DNA from: Streptomyces erythrochromogenes
Lineage (GTDB): Bacteria > Actinomycetota > Actinomycetes > Streptomycetales > Streptomycetaceae
Direction: 5' to 3'
NCBI RefSeq assembly: GCF_036170895.1
Contig: NZ_CP108036.1
Location: 4,653,501-4,717,500 of the forward strand
DNA length: 64,000 nt
Each line of letters opens with the position of its first letter. Within the stretch, counting starts at the first letter, position 1. Positions 16,497 through 24,476 of this stretch are shown here, in pieces. A model generated the notes under the pieces. It had not been told where the DNA came from and did not search any database. It worked only from the letters and a program-made list of their open reading frames with translations. Both the position numbers and the translations under genes were made by a program.

Positions 16497-17603
16497 TCAG
16501 GCGGTCTCGGCGATGTCCGCGTAGCCCTCGATCTCCTGCGGGTTGCGCCGGCCCGGGCCCGTGTAGCGGGCCGACGGGCGCACCAGGCGGCCCGTGCGCT
16601 TCTGCTCCAGGATGTGCGCCGACCAGCCGGCGGTACGGGCGCAGCTGAACATGGAGGTGAACATGTGCGCCGGGACCTCCGCGAAGTCCAGCATGATCGC
16701 GGCCCAGAACTCCACGTTGGTGGCGAGCACCCGGTCGGGGCGGCGCGCGTGCAGCTCCTCCAGGGCGGCCTTCTCCAGCGCGGCGGCCACCTCGTAGCGC
16801 GGCGCGTCCAGCTCCTTGGCGGTGCGCCGCAGCACGCGGGCGCGCGGGTCCTCGGCGCGGTAGACGCGGTGCCCGAAGCCCATCAGGCGCTCGCCCTTGT
16901 CGAGGGCCTTCTTCACGTAGGCGACGGCGTCGCCGGTGCGCTCGATCTCCTCGATCATGCCGAGGACGCGGGACGGCGCGCCGCCGTGCAGCGGGCCCGA
17001 CATGGCGCCGACGGCGCCGGAGAGGGCGGCGGCCACGTCCGCGCCGGTGGAGGCGATGACGCGCGCGGTGAACGTGGAGGCGTTCATGCCGTGCTCGGCG
17101 GCCGAGGTCCAGTACGCGTCGACGGCCTTGACGTGCTTCGGGTCCGGCTCGCCCCGCCAGCGGATCATGAACCGCTCGACCACGGACTCGGCCTTGTCGA
17201 TCTCGCGCTGCGGGACCATGGGCAGGCCCTGGCCGCGGGCGGACTGGGCGACGTACGACAGTGCCATCACGGCCGCGCGCGCCAGGTCGTCGCGGGCGGT
17301 CTGCACGTCGATGTCCAGCAGCGGTTTCAGACCCCACACGGGCGCGAGCATCGCGAGCGCGGACTGCACGTCGACGCGGATGTCACCGGAGTGGACCGGG
17401 ATGGGGAAGGGCTCGGCGGCCGGCAGGCCGGGGTTGAAGGCACCGTCGACCAGCAGGCCCCAGACGTTCCCGAAGGAGACGTGGCCGACGAGGTCTTCGA
17501 TGTCGACGCCCCGGTAGCGGAGCGATCCGCCTTCCTTGTCGGGTTCGGCGATCTCCGTCTCGAACGCGACGACCCCTTCGAGCCCGGGTACGAAGTCGGA
17601 CAT
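16497..17603 (-). CDS. Citrate synthase 2
   Basis: 368 residues, the short prokaryotic citrate synthase type. Active-site histidines are visible in AEHGMNAS (His171), GPLHGG (His206) and GFGHRVY (His245). The acid that is normally Asp in an NVDF-type motif is Glu298 here (LATNVEFWA). The protein condenses acetyl-CoA, or possibly propionyl-CoA, with oxaloacetate. The C-terminal RPSARYTGPGRR motif supplies the CoA/oxaloacetate-binding arginines. It is transcribed divergently from pdxH, with 200 bases between. It lies beside the acyl-CoA operon, where it could draw off acetyl- or propionyl-CoA (inference). Confidence 0.88.
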   Translation of the reverse strand: MSDFVPGLEGVVAFETEIAEPDKEGGSLRYRGVDIEDLVGHVSFGNVWGLLVDGAFNPGLPAAEPFPIPVHSGDIRVDVQSALAMLAPVWGLKPLLDIDVQTARDDLARAAVMALSYVAQSARGQGLPMVPQREIDKAESVVERFMIRWRGEPDPKHVKAVDAYWTSAAEHGMNASTFTARVIASTGADVAAALSGAVGAMSGPLHGGAPSRVLGMIEEIERTGDAVAYVKKALDKGERLMGFGHRVYRAEDPRARVLRRTAKELDAPRYEVAAALEKAALEELHARRPDRVLATNVEFWAAIMLDFAEVPAHMFTSMFSCARTAGWSAHILEQKRTGRLVRPSARYTGPGRRNPQEIEGYADIAETA

Positions 17604-17803
17604 CAGGCGGCTCCTCAGATAGTGCGAACACGCGCGGCTCCCGGCGTGACTCGCGGTCCGGCGCGGTCATCCCCGTTGATGCCCGGCACGGCCGATGGTC
17701 ACCCGTGCGGGAACCTTCGGACCGGCCCCAAGATTTTGGCCGCTACGTCCCGACTGCGGAAGCGTGACATACGGCACACCGCCGCCGGTCCACCTGCGGC
17801 AGG

Positions 17804-18466
17804 ATGGCTGGCGTGACCGATCAGGACATTGACCCCGCAATGATGCGCAAGCAGTACCGCTCGGAGATCGTCCACGAGGAGAGCCTCGCCGAGGACCCCA
17901 TGGAGCAGTTCGCCAGGTGGTTCCAGCAGGCGGCCGACTCGCACCTCTTCGAACCGAACGCCATGGTCGTCTCGACGGCCACCCCCGACGGACGGCCCAG
18001 CTCGCGCACGGTGCTGCTGAAGCAGTTCGACAGCCGGGGCTTCGTGTTCTTCACCAACTACGCGTCCCGCAAGGGCCGGGAGCTCGCGGAGAACCCGCAG
18101 GTCGCGCTGCTCTTCCCCTGGCACCCCATCGCCCGCCAGGTGATCGTCACCGGTACGGCGGCCCGTATCGGCCGCGACGAGACGGCGGCGTACTTCCGGT
18201 CCCGGCCGCACGGCTCGCAGCTGGGTGCCTGGGCGAGCGAGCAGTCGAGCGTGATCGGCTCGCGCGAGGAGCTGGACAGCCGCTACGCCGAGCTCGCGGA
18301 GCGCTACCCGGAGGGCGAGCAGGTCCCGGTCCCGCCGGAGTGGGGCGGGCTGCGGGTGGTGCCGCAGGAGATCGAGTTCTGGCAGGGCCACGAGAACCGG
18401 CTGCACGACCGCCTCCACTACGTGCTGGAGGTCGGGAAGTGGCGCCTGGAACGGCTCTGCCCGTAG
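17804..18466 (+). CDS. pdxH: Pyridoxamine 5'-phosphate oxidase
   Basis: 220 residues. The FMN-dependent oxidase makes pyridoxal 5'-phosphate from PNP/PMP. Diagnostic segments are [73 protein letters not shown] and, at the C terminus, [16 protein letters not shown]; these match PdxH throughout. The start may be ATG 17804 or GTG 17813; the latter has AGGA at better spacing. The gene stops just before the terminator of the opposite-strand small RNA. A divergent PdxH-like paralogue lies at 58617-59360. Confidence 0.93.
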   Translation: MAGVTDQDIDPAMMRKQYRSEIVHEESLAEDPMEQFARWFQQAADSHLFEPNAMVVSTATPDGRPSSRTVLLKQFDSRGFVFFTNYASRKGRELAENPQVALLFPWHPIARQVIVTGTAARIGRDETAAYFRSRPHGSQLGAWASEQSSVIGSREELDSRYAELAERYPEGEQVPVPPEWGGLRVVPQEIEFWQGHENRLHDRLHYVLEVGKWRLERLCP

Positions 18467-18473
18467 CCGAGGG

Positions 18474-18691
18474 AAAAACAGACGACCCGCGGGCTCGGGT
18501 TCCTCTCCTGCAGTGAGAGGAGCCGGCCGGACGTTACCGGCGAGCCCGCGGGTCGGGTGACTGCTTGGGATTGGCGCCGGGCGATCCGCCGGGCACCGCA
18601 CTGGGTGCGCTACTGACGGCGGGCCCTAGCCCGCAGCCACCTCACGCGTCCGGTTTCCGTACATTGCGGGAACCACCTCCCTTCTCGTGTA
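18474..18691 (-). ncRNA. Candidate small RNA / very short mRNA with own promoter and intrinsic terminator
   Basis: On the minus strand a housekeeping-type promoter is visible: TTGTGA (18721-18726), 17-bp spacer, TAGGCT (18698-18703), giving a start near 18691. The transcript would end after a long stem (GACCCGCGGGCTCG, with arms at about 18483-18497 and 18541-18555) followed by a run of five U (18474-18478), a classical intrinsic terminator on this strand. The stem encloses two smaller hairpins (CCTCTC/GAGAGG and GCCGG/CCGGC), so the 3' end could form a three-way junction. A 12-codon ORF lies near the 5' end. It faces pdxH tail to tail. Confidence 0.65.
18626..18664 (-). CDS. 12-codon small ORF (MYGNRTREVAAG) within the small RNA
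   Basis: The ATG at 18664 is preceded by AGGGAGGTGG at about 8 bases, a very strong ribosome-binding site for so short an ORF. It ends with TAG at 18626-18628. Either a leader-type peptide or a chance ORF; the good Shine-Dalgarno and placement 27 bases from the predicted transcript start favour translation. The product resembles nothing I recognise. Confidence 0.45.
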   Translation of the reverse strand: MYGNRTREVAAG

Positions 18692-18697
18692 AGTCAG

Positions 18698-18726
18698 AGC
18701 CTAGGCACGCACGCCGGCGGTCACAA
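18698..18726 (-). promoter_or_regulatory. Vegetative-type promoter for the 18.5-18.7 kb small RNA
   Basis: TTGTGA at 18726-18721 and TAGGCT at 18703-18698 (minus strand), spacer 17. It fits the HrdB consensus TTGAC(A)-N17-18-TAgrrT of Streptomyces well. Confidence 0.65.
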
Positions 18727-18907
18727 CTGTTTATTGGAGCCGGAGCCGGCCCTCCCGCGGGCGCTTCCGAGGGGGCAGCGATGTGCCGGCCGCCCCGGCC
18801 TGACCGGATTTCGTGTCCCCAATCCGGCGAAAGCGGTGTGGTGTGGGTCACGTTCGAGTTCAATGATCTGACGTGCCGCATACGCGAACACCTGCTGGGG
18901 GTTCCAG

Positions 18908-20221
18908 GTGAGTGCTTCCGGACGTGACGAGACCGCCGACGATCTGCTCGCCGCGCTGTTGGACGGGATGGACGCCGCGCTGTGCGCCTTCGATTCCGAC
19001 GGGGTGATCACCCACTGGAACCGGGAGGCCGAGCGGATCCTGGGCTGGTCGGCCGGGGAGGCCGTGGGGCGCAAGGGGTTCGAGGGGTGGGCGGTACGGG
19101 CCGCCGACGCGCAGGACGTGCAGGACAGACTGATGTCCGCCCAGCAGGTGCCCGGGCGCCAGGTCCACGAGTTCGCGCTGCTCACCAAGGACGGCGGGCG
19201 GGTCCTCGTACGGACGCAGTCCGCCGGGGTGCCGGGTGCGGACGGCTCGCCCGCGGGGGTGTACTGCGCCTTCAGCGAGGTGCACGCGCAGATCGACCTG
19301 GAGCGGTCCATCGCGCTCAGCGAGGCCCTGATGGAGGACGCCTCCTGGGGCGTCGTCCTCGTCGACGTCGACCTGCGGCCCGCCGTGGTCAACACGCACG
19401 CCGCCCGGGCCTTCGGGACCGGCCGCACCGCTCTGCTCGGCCGGCCCCTCGGGGAGCTGCTGACCCAGGGGGTGGAGGAGCTGGAGGGCGCGCTCCAGCA
19501 CGTCCTCGCGGAGGGGGCGCCGCCCGCGCCCGTCGAGATGTGGGTGGCGGTGCGCACGGCGGAGGGGGTGCGGCGCCGGTGCTGGCGGTGCGGGTTCCTG
19601 CGGCTGGCCTCGCCGCTCGCGGAGGAACCGGTGCCGCTGGGCGTCGGCTGGCTGATCCAGGACGTCACCGAGGCCCGGCAGGAACAGCTCGACGCCGCGC
19701 AGGCGCGGTTCCGGTCCCACCAGCTCCACCGGGCGGGGCGGGCCGCCGCCGAGTGCGAGGATCCGGCGGAGGCGGCCGCCGTGCGCCTGGACTTCGCGCT
19801 CGCCGGCTTCGCCGAGCACGCGCTGCTCGACGTACTGGCTCCTGCGGCCGACTCCGAGCGGCGAAGGCTCGTACGGTGCGCAGCGTCGCCGCCCGCGCTG
19901 CCGGCGCCGGGTTCGATCCCCGTGCGGTACGCGGCCGGGCACCCGGCGTTGCAGGCGCTGGACCGGATCGGCTCGGTGCGCACCAGTGCCCCGCGCGGCG
20001 AGGCGGACGCGGAGTGGGCGCGGGCCCGGCAGTGGCCCGAGGGGGCGGCGCACGTGCTGTGCACGGTGCTGCGCAGCCGGGGGCGGACCCTGGGTGCGCT
20101 GACGTTCCTGCGCGGGCCCTCGCGGGTGGCGTTCGAGCGCGCGGACGCCGCGTACGCGGAGGAGGTCGCGGCCAGGGTCGCGGCGGACCTGGACCTGGCG
20201 GCGCGCCCGCCGGGTCAGTGA
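18908..20221 (+). CDS. PAS/GAF sensory protein without recognisable output domain
   Basis: 437 residues from GTG 18908, with a G-rich site GCTGGGGG upstream. PAS domain 1 spans about residues 10-125 (AALCAFDSDGVITHWNREAE, ILGWSAGEAVGRKGF). A second PAS-like domain spans about 140-255 (WGVVLVDVDLRPAVVNTHAA). A degenerate GAF-like region follows at about 270-430, ending LGALTFLRGPSRVAFERAD. Similar N-terminal layouts occur in Streptomyces SpoIIE-type phosphatases, but the protein ends without a PP2C, kinase or GGDEF module. It may be a stand-alone sensor acting on a partner, or a truncated phosphatase relative. It is cytoplasmic, with no TM segment seen. Confidence 0.78.
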   Translation: MSASGRDETADDLLAALLDGMDAALCAFDSDGVITHWNREAERILGWSAGEAVGRKGFEGWAVRAADAQDVQDRLMSAQQVPGRQVHEFALLTKDGGRVLVRTQSAGVPGADGSPAGVYCAFSEVHAQIDLERSIALSEALMEDASWGVVLVDVDLRPAVVNTHAARAFGTGRTALLGRPLGELLTQGVEELEGALQHVLAEGAPPAPVEMWVAVRTAEGVRRRCWRCGFLRLASPLAEEPVPLGVGWLIQDVTEARQEQLDAAQARFRSHQLHRAGRAAAECEDPAEAAAVRLDFALAGFAEHALLDVLAPAADSERRRLVRCAASPPALPAPGSIPVRYAAGHPALQALDRIGSVRTSAPRGEADAEWARARQWPEGAAHVLCTVLRSRGRTLGALTFLRGPSRVAFERADAAYAEEVAARVAADLDLAARPPGQ

Positions 20222-20265
20222 CCGGAGCCGGCCACCGGCCCGAGCCGGTCGGTGCCGTCGGCCGG

Positions 20266-21021
20266 TCAGTGACGGAAGAAGATCCGGTCGCCGTACTCCT
20301 GCATGACGCGGCCGTTCCACTCGTGGCCGCCGTCGACGTTGCCCGAGCGCAGCAGCGGGGGTTCCAAGCCGCGGGCGGCGAGTTCTCCGGCCGCCGTCGC
20401 CATGACCGCCTGCATGATCGCGCTGGTGACGACGGTGGAGGCGGGGGCGAAGGGGGCGTCGATGCCGTCGATGCTCAGTTCGGCGTCGCCGACGGCGATC
20501 TTGCTGTCGAGGACGACGTCGCAGTGGTCCTTGAGGAAGGTGCCGGAGACGTGCCGTGAGCGGGTGTCGGTGGCGTACGCGACGGAGGTGACGCCGATGA
20601 CCTTGAGGCCGATGGCGCGGGCGTTCATGGCCATCTCGACCGGCAGGGCGTTGCGCCCGGAGAGGGAGATGATCACGAGGACGTCGCCGTCGGAGGCGGG
20701 GCTGCTGTCGAGGACGGCGCCGGCGAGGCCGTCGACCCGTTCCAGGGCGCTGCCCAGGGTGGCGGGCATGACGTCGACGCCGGCGGTGCCGGGGACGGCG
20801 AGGAAGTTCATCAGGGCCAGGCCGCCGGCCCGGTAGACGACGTCCTGGGCGGGCAGCGAGGAGTGTCCGGCGCCGAAGGCGAAGAGGCGGTTGCCGGCGG
20901 CGACGGCGTCGGCGATGAGGGTGCCGGCCTCGGCGATGTGCGGGGCCTCCTCGTCCCGTACCCGCTCCAGCAGGCCGATGGCGGCATCGAAGAACTGACC
21001 GGCCAGCTTGCTCTCGCTCAT
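20266..21021 (-). CDS. SIS-domain protein, UPF0309 family
   Basis: 251 residues. The SIS phosphosugar-binding domain contains LFAFGAGHSSLPAQDVVYRAGG and VLVIISLSGRNALPVEMAM, and the C-terminal AELSIDGIDAPFAPASTVVTS is typical of UPF0309 proteins (sugar isomerase or MurQ/GmhA-related fold). The substrate is unknown; related SIS proteins bind N-acetyl-hexosamine phosphates. It is transcribed divergently from dmdR1 with 211 bases between, an arrangement I recall from S. coelicolor. Confidence 0.87.
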   Translation of the reverse strand: MSESKLAGQFFDAAIGLLERVRDEEAPHIAEAGTLIADAVAAGNRLFAFGAGHSSLPAQDVVYRAGGLALMNFLAVPGTAGVDVMPATLGSALERVDGLAGAVLDSSPASDGDVLVIISLSGRNALPVEMAMNARAIGLKVIGVTSVAYATDTRSRHVSGTFLKDHCDVVLDSKIAVGDAELSIDGIDAPFAPASTVVTSAIMQAVMATAAGELAARGLEPPLLRSGNVDGGHEWNGRVMQEYGDRIFFRH

Positions 21022-21232
21022 GCGCCGAAGGCCCTTCCAGAGGTGGGGTGCGTCCGTGTCCGCCGCTCACCGTGCGGTCTGGACCAAGGGCGTGTCAATA
21101 CGGGCGTCAATCCCGTGTGAGAAGGGCCTGGGGATGTACGGGACGGGTCTTGACCGCTGGGCACGGGACGGTTGTCGGCCTGATGCGTCAGAATTGGGGA
21201 CAGGGCCAGCGCACGCAATCCGAGGGGCACGA

Positions 21233-21925
21233 ATGTCCGGACTGATCGATACCACGGAGATGTATCTCCGCACCATCCTCGAGCTGGAAGAGGAAGGCGT
21301 GGTACCCATGCGCGCCCGGATCGCCGAGAGGCTGGACCAGAGCGGGCCGACGGTGAGCCAGACGGTGGCGCGCATGGAGCGGGACGGCCTGGTGGCCGTC
21401 GCCACCGACCGGCACCTGGAGCTGACGGACGAGGGCCGGCGGCTGGCGACGCGCGTGATGCGCAAGCACCGGCTCGCCGAGTGCCTGCTCGTCGACGTCA
21501 TCGGGCTGGAGTGGGAGCAGGTCCACGCCGAGGCCTGCCGGTGGGAGCACGTGATGAGCGAGGCGGTGGAGCGGCGGGTGCTGGAGCTGCTGCGCCACCC
21601 GACCGAGTCGCCGTACGGGAACCCTATCCCGGGGCTGGAGGAGCTGGGGGAGAAGGCCGAGGCGGAGCCGTTCCTGGAGGACGGGATGATCAGCCTGGCC
21701 GAACTGGACCCGGGTACCGAGGGCAAGACGGTGGTCGTGCGGCGGATCGGGGAGCCGATCCAGACGGACGCCCAGCTGATGTACACGCTGCGTCGTGCGG
21801 GTGTGCAGCCCGGTTCGGTGGTGAGCGTGACCGAGTCGCCGGGCGGTGTGCTGGTGGGCAGTGGTGGTGAGGCCGCCGAGCTCGAGGCGGAGATCGCCTC
21901 GCACGTGTTCGTGGCGAAGCGCTGA
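21233..21925 (+). CDS. dmdR1: Iron-dependent repressor, DtxR family (DmdR1)
   Basis: 230 residues, the expected length. Winged helix at residues 1-65 (RIAERLDQSGPTVSQTVARM); dimerisation/metal domain at 66-140; SH3-like domain at the end. The DtxR metal ligands are all present at DtxR numbering: Met10, His79, Glu83, His98, Cys102, Glu105 and His106 (HAEACRWEH). The protein represses siderophore and iron genes when Fe(II)-loaded. Start ATG 21233 has GAGGGG upstream. A strong hairpin terminator follows. A 238-codon open frame lies on the opposite strand, in the position of the antiparallel adm gene described for S. coelicolor. Confidence 0.93.
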   Translation: MSGLIDTTEMYLRTILELEEEGVVPMRARIAERLDQSGPTVSQTVARMERDGLVAVATDRHLELTDEGRRLATRVMRKHRLAECLLVDVIGLEWEQVHAEACRWEHVMSEAVERRVLELLRHPTESPYGNPIPGLEELGEKAEAEPFLEDGMISLAELDPGTEGKTVVVRRIGEPIQTDAQLMYTLRRAGVQPGSVVSVTESPGGVLVGSGGEAAELEAEIASHVFVAKR

Positions 21926-21968
21926 CCTCGTAGGTCCCAGCCGTACGGATCGGTCCTCGGTAGTGGTC

Positions 21969-21996
21969 GGTCCCGGCGCCTTGCGGCGCCGGGACC
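21969..21996 (+). terminator. Hairpin terminator after dmdR1
   Basis: Perfect 12-bp stem GGTCCCGGCGCC / GGCGCCGGGACC with a TTGC loop, 44 bases after the stop codon. Confidence 0.75.
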
Positions 21997-22113
21997 GGTC
22001 CTCCCCTGTGTGACCTGGAGCCCCGAGCTCTCAAGGTCGTCCCCTCGGACCGTCTTCCCCGAGCGGCCCGCCTCCCTGTTGAAAGGATCTCCATCGGCAG
22101 GGGCGGCCAATCC

Positions 22114-23088
22114 TTGAGCAAGGTCACTCGAAAGAGCGGTGTTGTGGGCGAGAACCCCGTTTTCGAATGGGGGTTCGATAGTCTGGCGGGGAGCGAAGGG
22201 GGTGCATCTGCGGTGGTACAGCGCATCGATGTGACAGGGGCCGAAGGCGTCCGTCTGGCCGCCTGGCAGTTCCGAGAACCGGTCCCCGAGGCAGACCCCC
22301 GCCCCGGCGTGCTGTTACTGCACGGCCTGATGGGTCGTGCCTCCCACTGGGCCGGCACCGCCCACTGGCTCGGCGAACGCCGCCGCGTCGTCGCCCTGGA
22401 CCAGCGCGGCCACGGCCACAGCGACCGCCCGGCCGACGCGGCCGCCCCGCACACGGCACTGGGCCGCGAGGCCTTCGTGGCCGACGCCGAGGCCGCCGTG
22501 GAACAGCTCGGCCTCGCCCCCGTCACCCTGATCGGCCACTCCATGGGAGCGCTCACGGCCTGGCAGCTCGCCGCCCGCCGCCCCGACCTGGTCGCGGCCC
22601 TCGTCATCTGCGACATGCGGGCCTCGGCCCTCGGCGCGGCCTCCCAGCGCGAATGGGAGGACTGGTTCCACCTCTGGCCCCTGCCCTTCCCCACCCAGGA
22701 CGCGGCCCGCCGCTGGTTCGGCGAGGACGATCCCCGCGTGGAGCGCCCCGATCCCGGCCGCGGCGCCTTCTTCGCCGAGGTCATGCACGAGGCCTCGGAC
22801 GGCTGGCGGCCGCTCTTCTCCCGCCGCCAGATGCTGACGGCCCGCGAGACGTGGGTCCACGACGCGCACTGGGAGGAGCTGGCCCAGGTCCGCTGCCCGA
22901 CCCTCGTGGTCCGCGGCCTGGACGGCGAACTGGGCCGCGCCGAGGCCCAGGAGATGGTCCGCGTCCTCCCGGCCGGCCGGTACGCGGAGATCCCCGACGC
23001 CGGCCACTACCTCCACTACGACCAGCCGACGGCCTGGCGCGCCGTCCTGGAGCCCTTCCTGGACGACATCCCGGCCCCCACCCCCTGA
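22114..23088 (+). CDS. Alpha/beta-fold hydrolase
   Basis: 324 residues if TTG 22114 is used. GTG 22213 is an alternative with AAGGGGG a little upstream, giving 291 residues. The fold signature is clear: GVLLLHGLMGRASHWAG (oxyanion HG), VVALDQRGHGHSDRP, nucleophile elbow IGHSMGAL, and PDAGHYLHYDQP for the catalytic His. No signal peptide. The substrate is unknown; it could be an esterase or a hydrolase of CoA- or haloalkane-type. It stands alone between dmdR1 and an opposite-strand gene, with a 9-bp-stem hairpin downstream (23117-23139). Confidence 0.85.
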   Translation: MSKVTRKSGVVGENPVFEWGFDSLAGSEGGASAVVQRIDVTGAEGVRLAAWQFREPVPEADPRPGVLLLHGLMGRASHWAGTAHWLGERRRVVALDQRGHGHSDRPADAAAPHTALGREAFVADAEAAVEQLGLAPVTLIGHSMGALTAWQLAARRPDLVAALVICDMRASALGAASQREWEDWFHLWPLPFPTQDAARRWFGEDDPRVERPDPGRGAFFAEVMHEASDGWRPLFSRRQMLTARETWVHDAHWEELAQVRCPTLVVRGLDGELGRAEAQEMVRVLPAGRYAEIPDAGHYLHYDQPTAWRAVLEPFLDDIPAPTP

Positions 23089-23116
23089 CCCCGGCCCGCC
23101 CCGACCCGCCCGTACA

Positions 23117-23139
23117 GGGCGGCCCCGACCGGGCCGCCC
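23117..23139. terminator. Hairpin between convergent hydrolase and 23163 gene
   Basis: Stem GGGCGGCCC (23117-23125) with GGGCCGCCC (23131-23139). It lies between two convergent 3' ends. Confidence 0.6.
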
Positions 23140-23162
23140 CTCTCCAGGCCGGTTCGGGAAGG

Positions 23163-23735
23163 TCAGAAGGACTCGAAGGTCCAGATCAGGGCGACTTCGG
23201 TGTCGTTGACCGCGATCAGACCGGCATCGAAGCGGCTGCGGCTGAACGTGCTGACTCCGTTGACCGGCTGCTCGTAGAAGTTCGGCCGCTCGCCCTGCCA
23301 GCCGACGTTGGAGTAGAAGCGGGTGCCGTCGGGGAAGCGCGAGAGCAGCACCAGAGCGCGTCGTTCCATCTCCGGCCGACGCTCCTCGAAGCCCCAGGTC
23401 TTCGAGACGTTCATGCCGACAACGCCGAGCAGGACCATGAGCGACTCGACCGAAGAACGCGGGAGTTCGCGGACGGAGCGCTGAAAGCGCTCCACGTCGG
23501 CCGGATGCGTGGGCGGCTCGACCCAGGCGAACGCATCGACCTCGCGGTCGCTCTCGTCCTCGTACGGATCGAGCGACGCCCAGCCACGCGGGTCAGAGGT
23601 CTCCCCACGCATGATCGCTGCGACGTCGAACCACCATTGCGCTTGATCGCGTCGCGCCACGGCTGCGAAGGCCCAACGGCTCTCGTACAGCGCCAGTCCG
23701 TCTGCCCAAGCCTGTGCGGTGAGATCGTCCGTCAT
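23163..23735 (-). CDS. Hypothetical protein, 190 aa
   Basis: I do not recognise this family. The protein is soluble, acidic and tryptophan-rich, with no signal peptide, TM segment or Cys/His metal cluster. An N-terminal region rich in W/D/E (WADGLALYESRWAFAAVARR) is followed by a helical middle (RSSVESLMVLLGVVGMNVSK) and a C-terminal part reading SRFPDGTRFYSNVGWQGERP. Codon usage looks less GC-biased than its neighbours (for example TTCGAAGCG, GCATCG), which would fit a laterally acquired gene. It is monocistronic and convergent with the hydrolase. Confidence 0.65.
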   Translation of the reverse strand: MTDDLTAQAWADGLALYESRWAFAAVARRDQAQWWFDVAAIMRGETSDPRGWASLDPYEDESDREVDAFAWVEPPTHPADVERFQRSVRELPRSSVESLMVLLGVVGMNVSKTWGFEERRPEMERRALVLLSRFPDGTRFYSNVGWQGERPNFYEQPVNGVSTFSRSRFDAGLIAVNDTEVALIWTFESF

Positions 23736-23857
23736 CCCGCCATTGTTCCGCGGCAGGGCGTGTCAGCGGGATGTCAGTCGGGTGTTCGGGGGGTCTCAGG
23801 GGGGCGGGTCATGGTTTCCACGTCGCCGGGAGAACACCTGAGAAACGAGGAAACCCC

Positions 23858-24376
23858 ATGTACGCCGTCGCCGCCCTGCAGCTCCTGATCGCCCTCGCCT
23901 TCCTGAGCATCCCGCTCGTCCGCAGCCGCTACGGCAGCCGCGCCCAGGCCGCCGTCGAGGCCGAGTTGGGGCGTCAGGGAGTGCGGACCACCGTCATGGC
24001 CGAGAACGGCATGCGCCTCGACGCCGGGGGCCACGAGACCTGGGCGCCCGTCGGGGTCGCCACTGCCCTGGCCGTGCCCGCCGTCCTCGCGCTGGCCGGC
24101 AACTCCTGGGCGGACACGCTCACCTGGATCGTCCAGCCGCTGGTCATCCTCGTGAACTGCGTGATCCTCTACTCCAACCTGACAGCCGTGCCGTCCGTGA
24201 CCGCCGCCTTCGCCAAGTCCGACGACGCCGAACTGCGGCGCATCGACGTCAGGTCCATGCTCCGCGCCGCCGAGCAGGGATTCCCCCGCTGGGTCATGCC
24301 GTACCTGCAGAACCTCCGCCACGGCATCGTGTTCGCCGGCTCCGCCGCCGCGCTGATCCTGCTCGCCGCCCGCTGA
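23858..24376 (+). CDS. Small integral membrane protein
   Basis: 172 residues with four hydrophobic segments: an N-terminal one (AALQLLIALAFLSIPLV), two in the middle (VGVATALAVPAVLALAG; LTWIVQPLVILVNCVILY) and one at the C terminus (IVFAGSAAALILLAAR). No catalytic motif is recognisable. ATG 23858 is preceded by AACGAGGAA. It is convergent with the ABC transporter genes; a GC-rich hairpin (24404-24439) separates them. Function unknown. Confidence 0.7.
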   Translation: MYAVAALQLLIALAFLSIPLVRSRYGSRAQAAVEAELGRQGVRTTVMAENGMRLDAGGHETWAPVGVATALAVPAVLALAGNSWADTLTWIVQPLVILVNCVILYSNLTAVPSVTAAFAKSDDAELRRIDVRSMLRAAEQGFPRWVMPYLQNLRHGIVFAGSAAALILLAAR

Positions 24377-24403
24377 ACCCGGCCGGTCCCGCCACCGCCT
24401 TTC

Positions 24404-24439
24404 GCGCCCCGAGCCGCCGCACGGCGACGTTCGGGGCGC
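24404..24439. terminator. Hairpin between convergent membrane-protein gene and ABC permease gene
   Basis: Stem GCGCCCCGA (24404-24412) with TCGGGGCGC (24431-24439); an inner CGCCG/CGGCG pairing extends it. Confidence 0.6.
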
Positions 24440-24476
24440 CGGCTGTCTGCCGGGAGCGGGACGGCGGCGGGCCGCG

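Noticed and set aside
18565..18927. 120-codon ORF (+) upstream of the PAS gene
   Set aside because: It overlaps the opposite-strand small RNA promoter, has poor codon bias and no ribosome-binding site.
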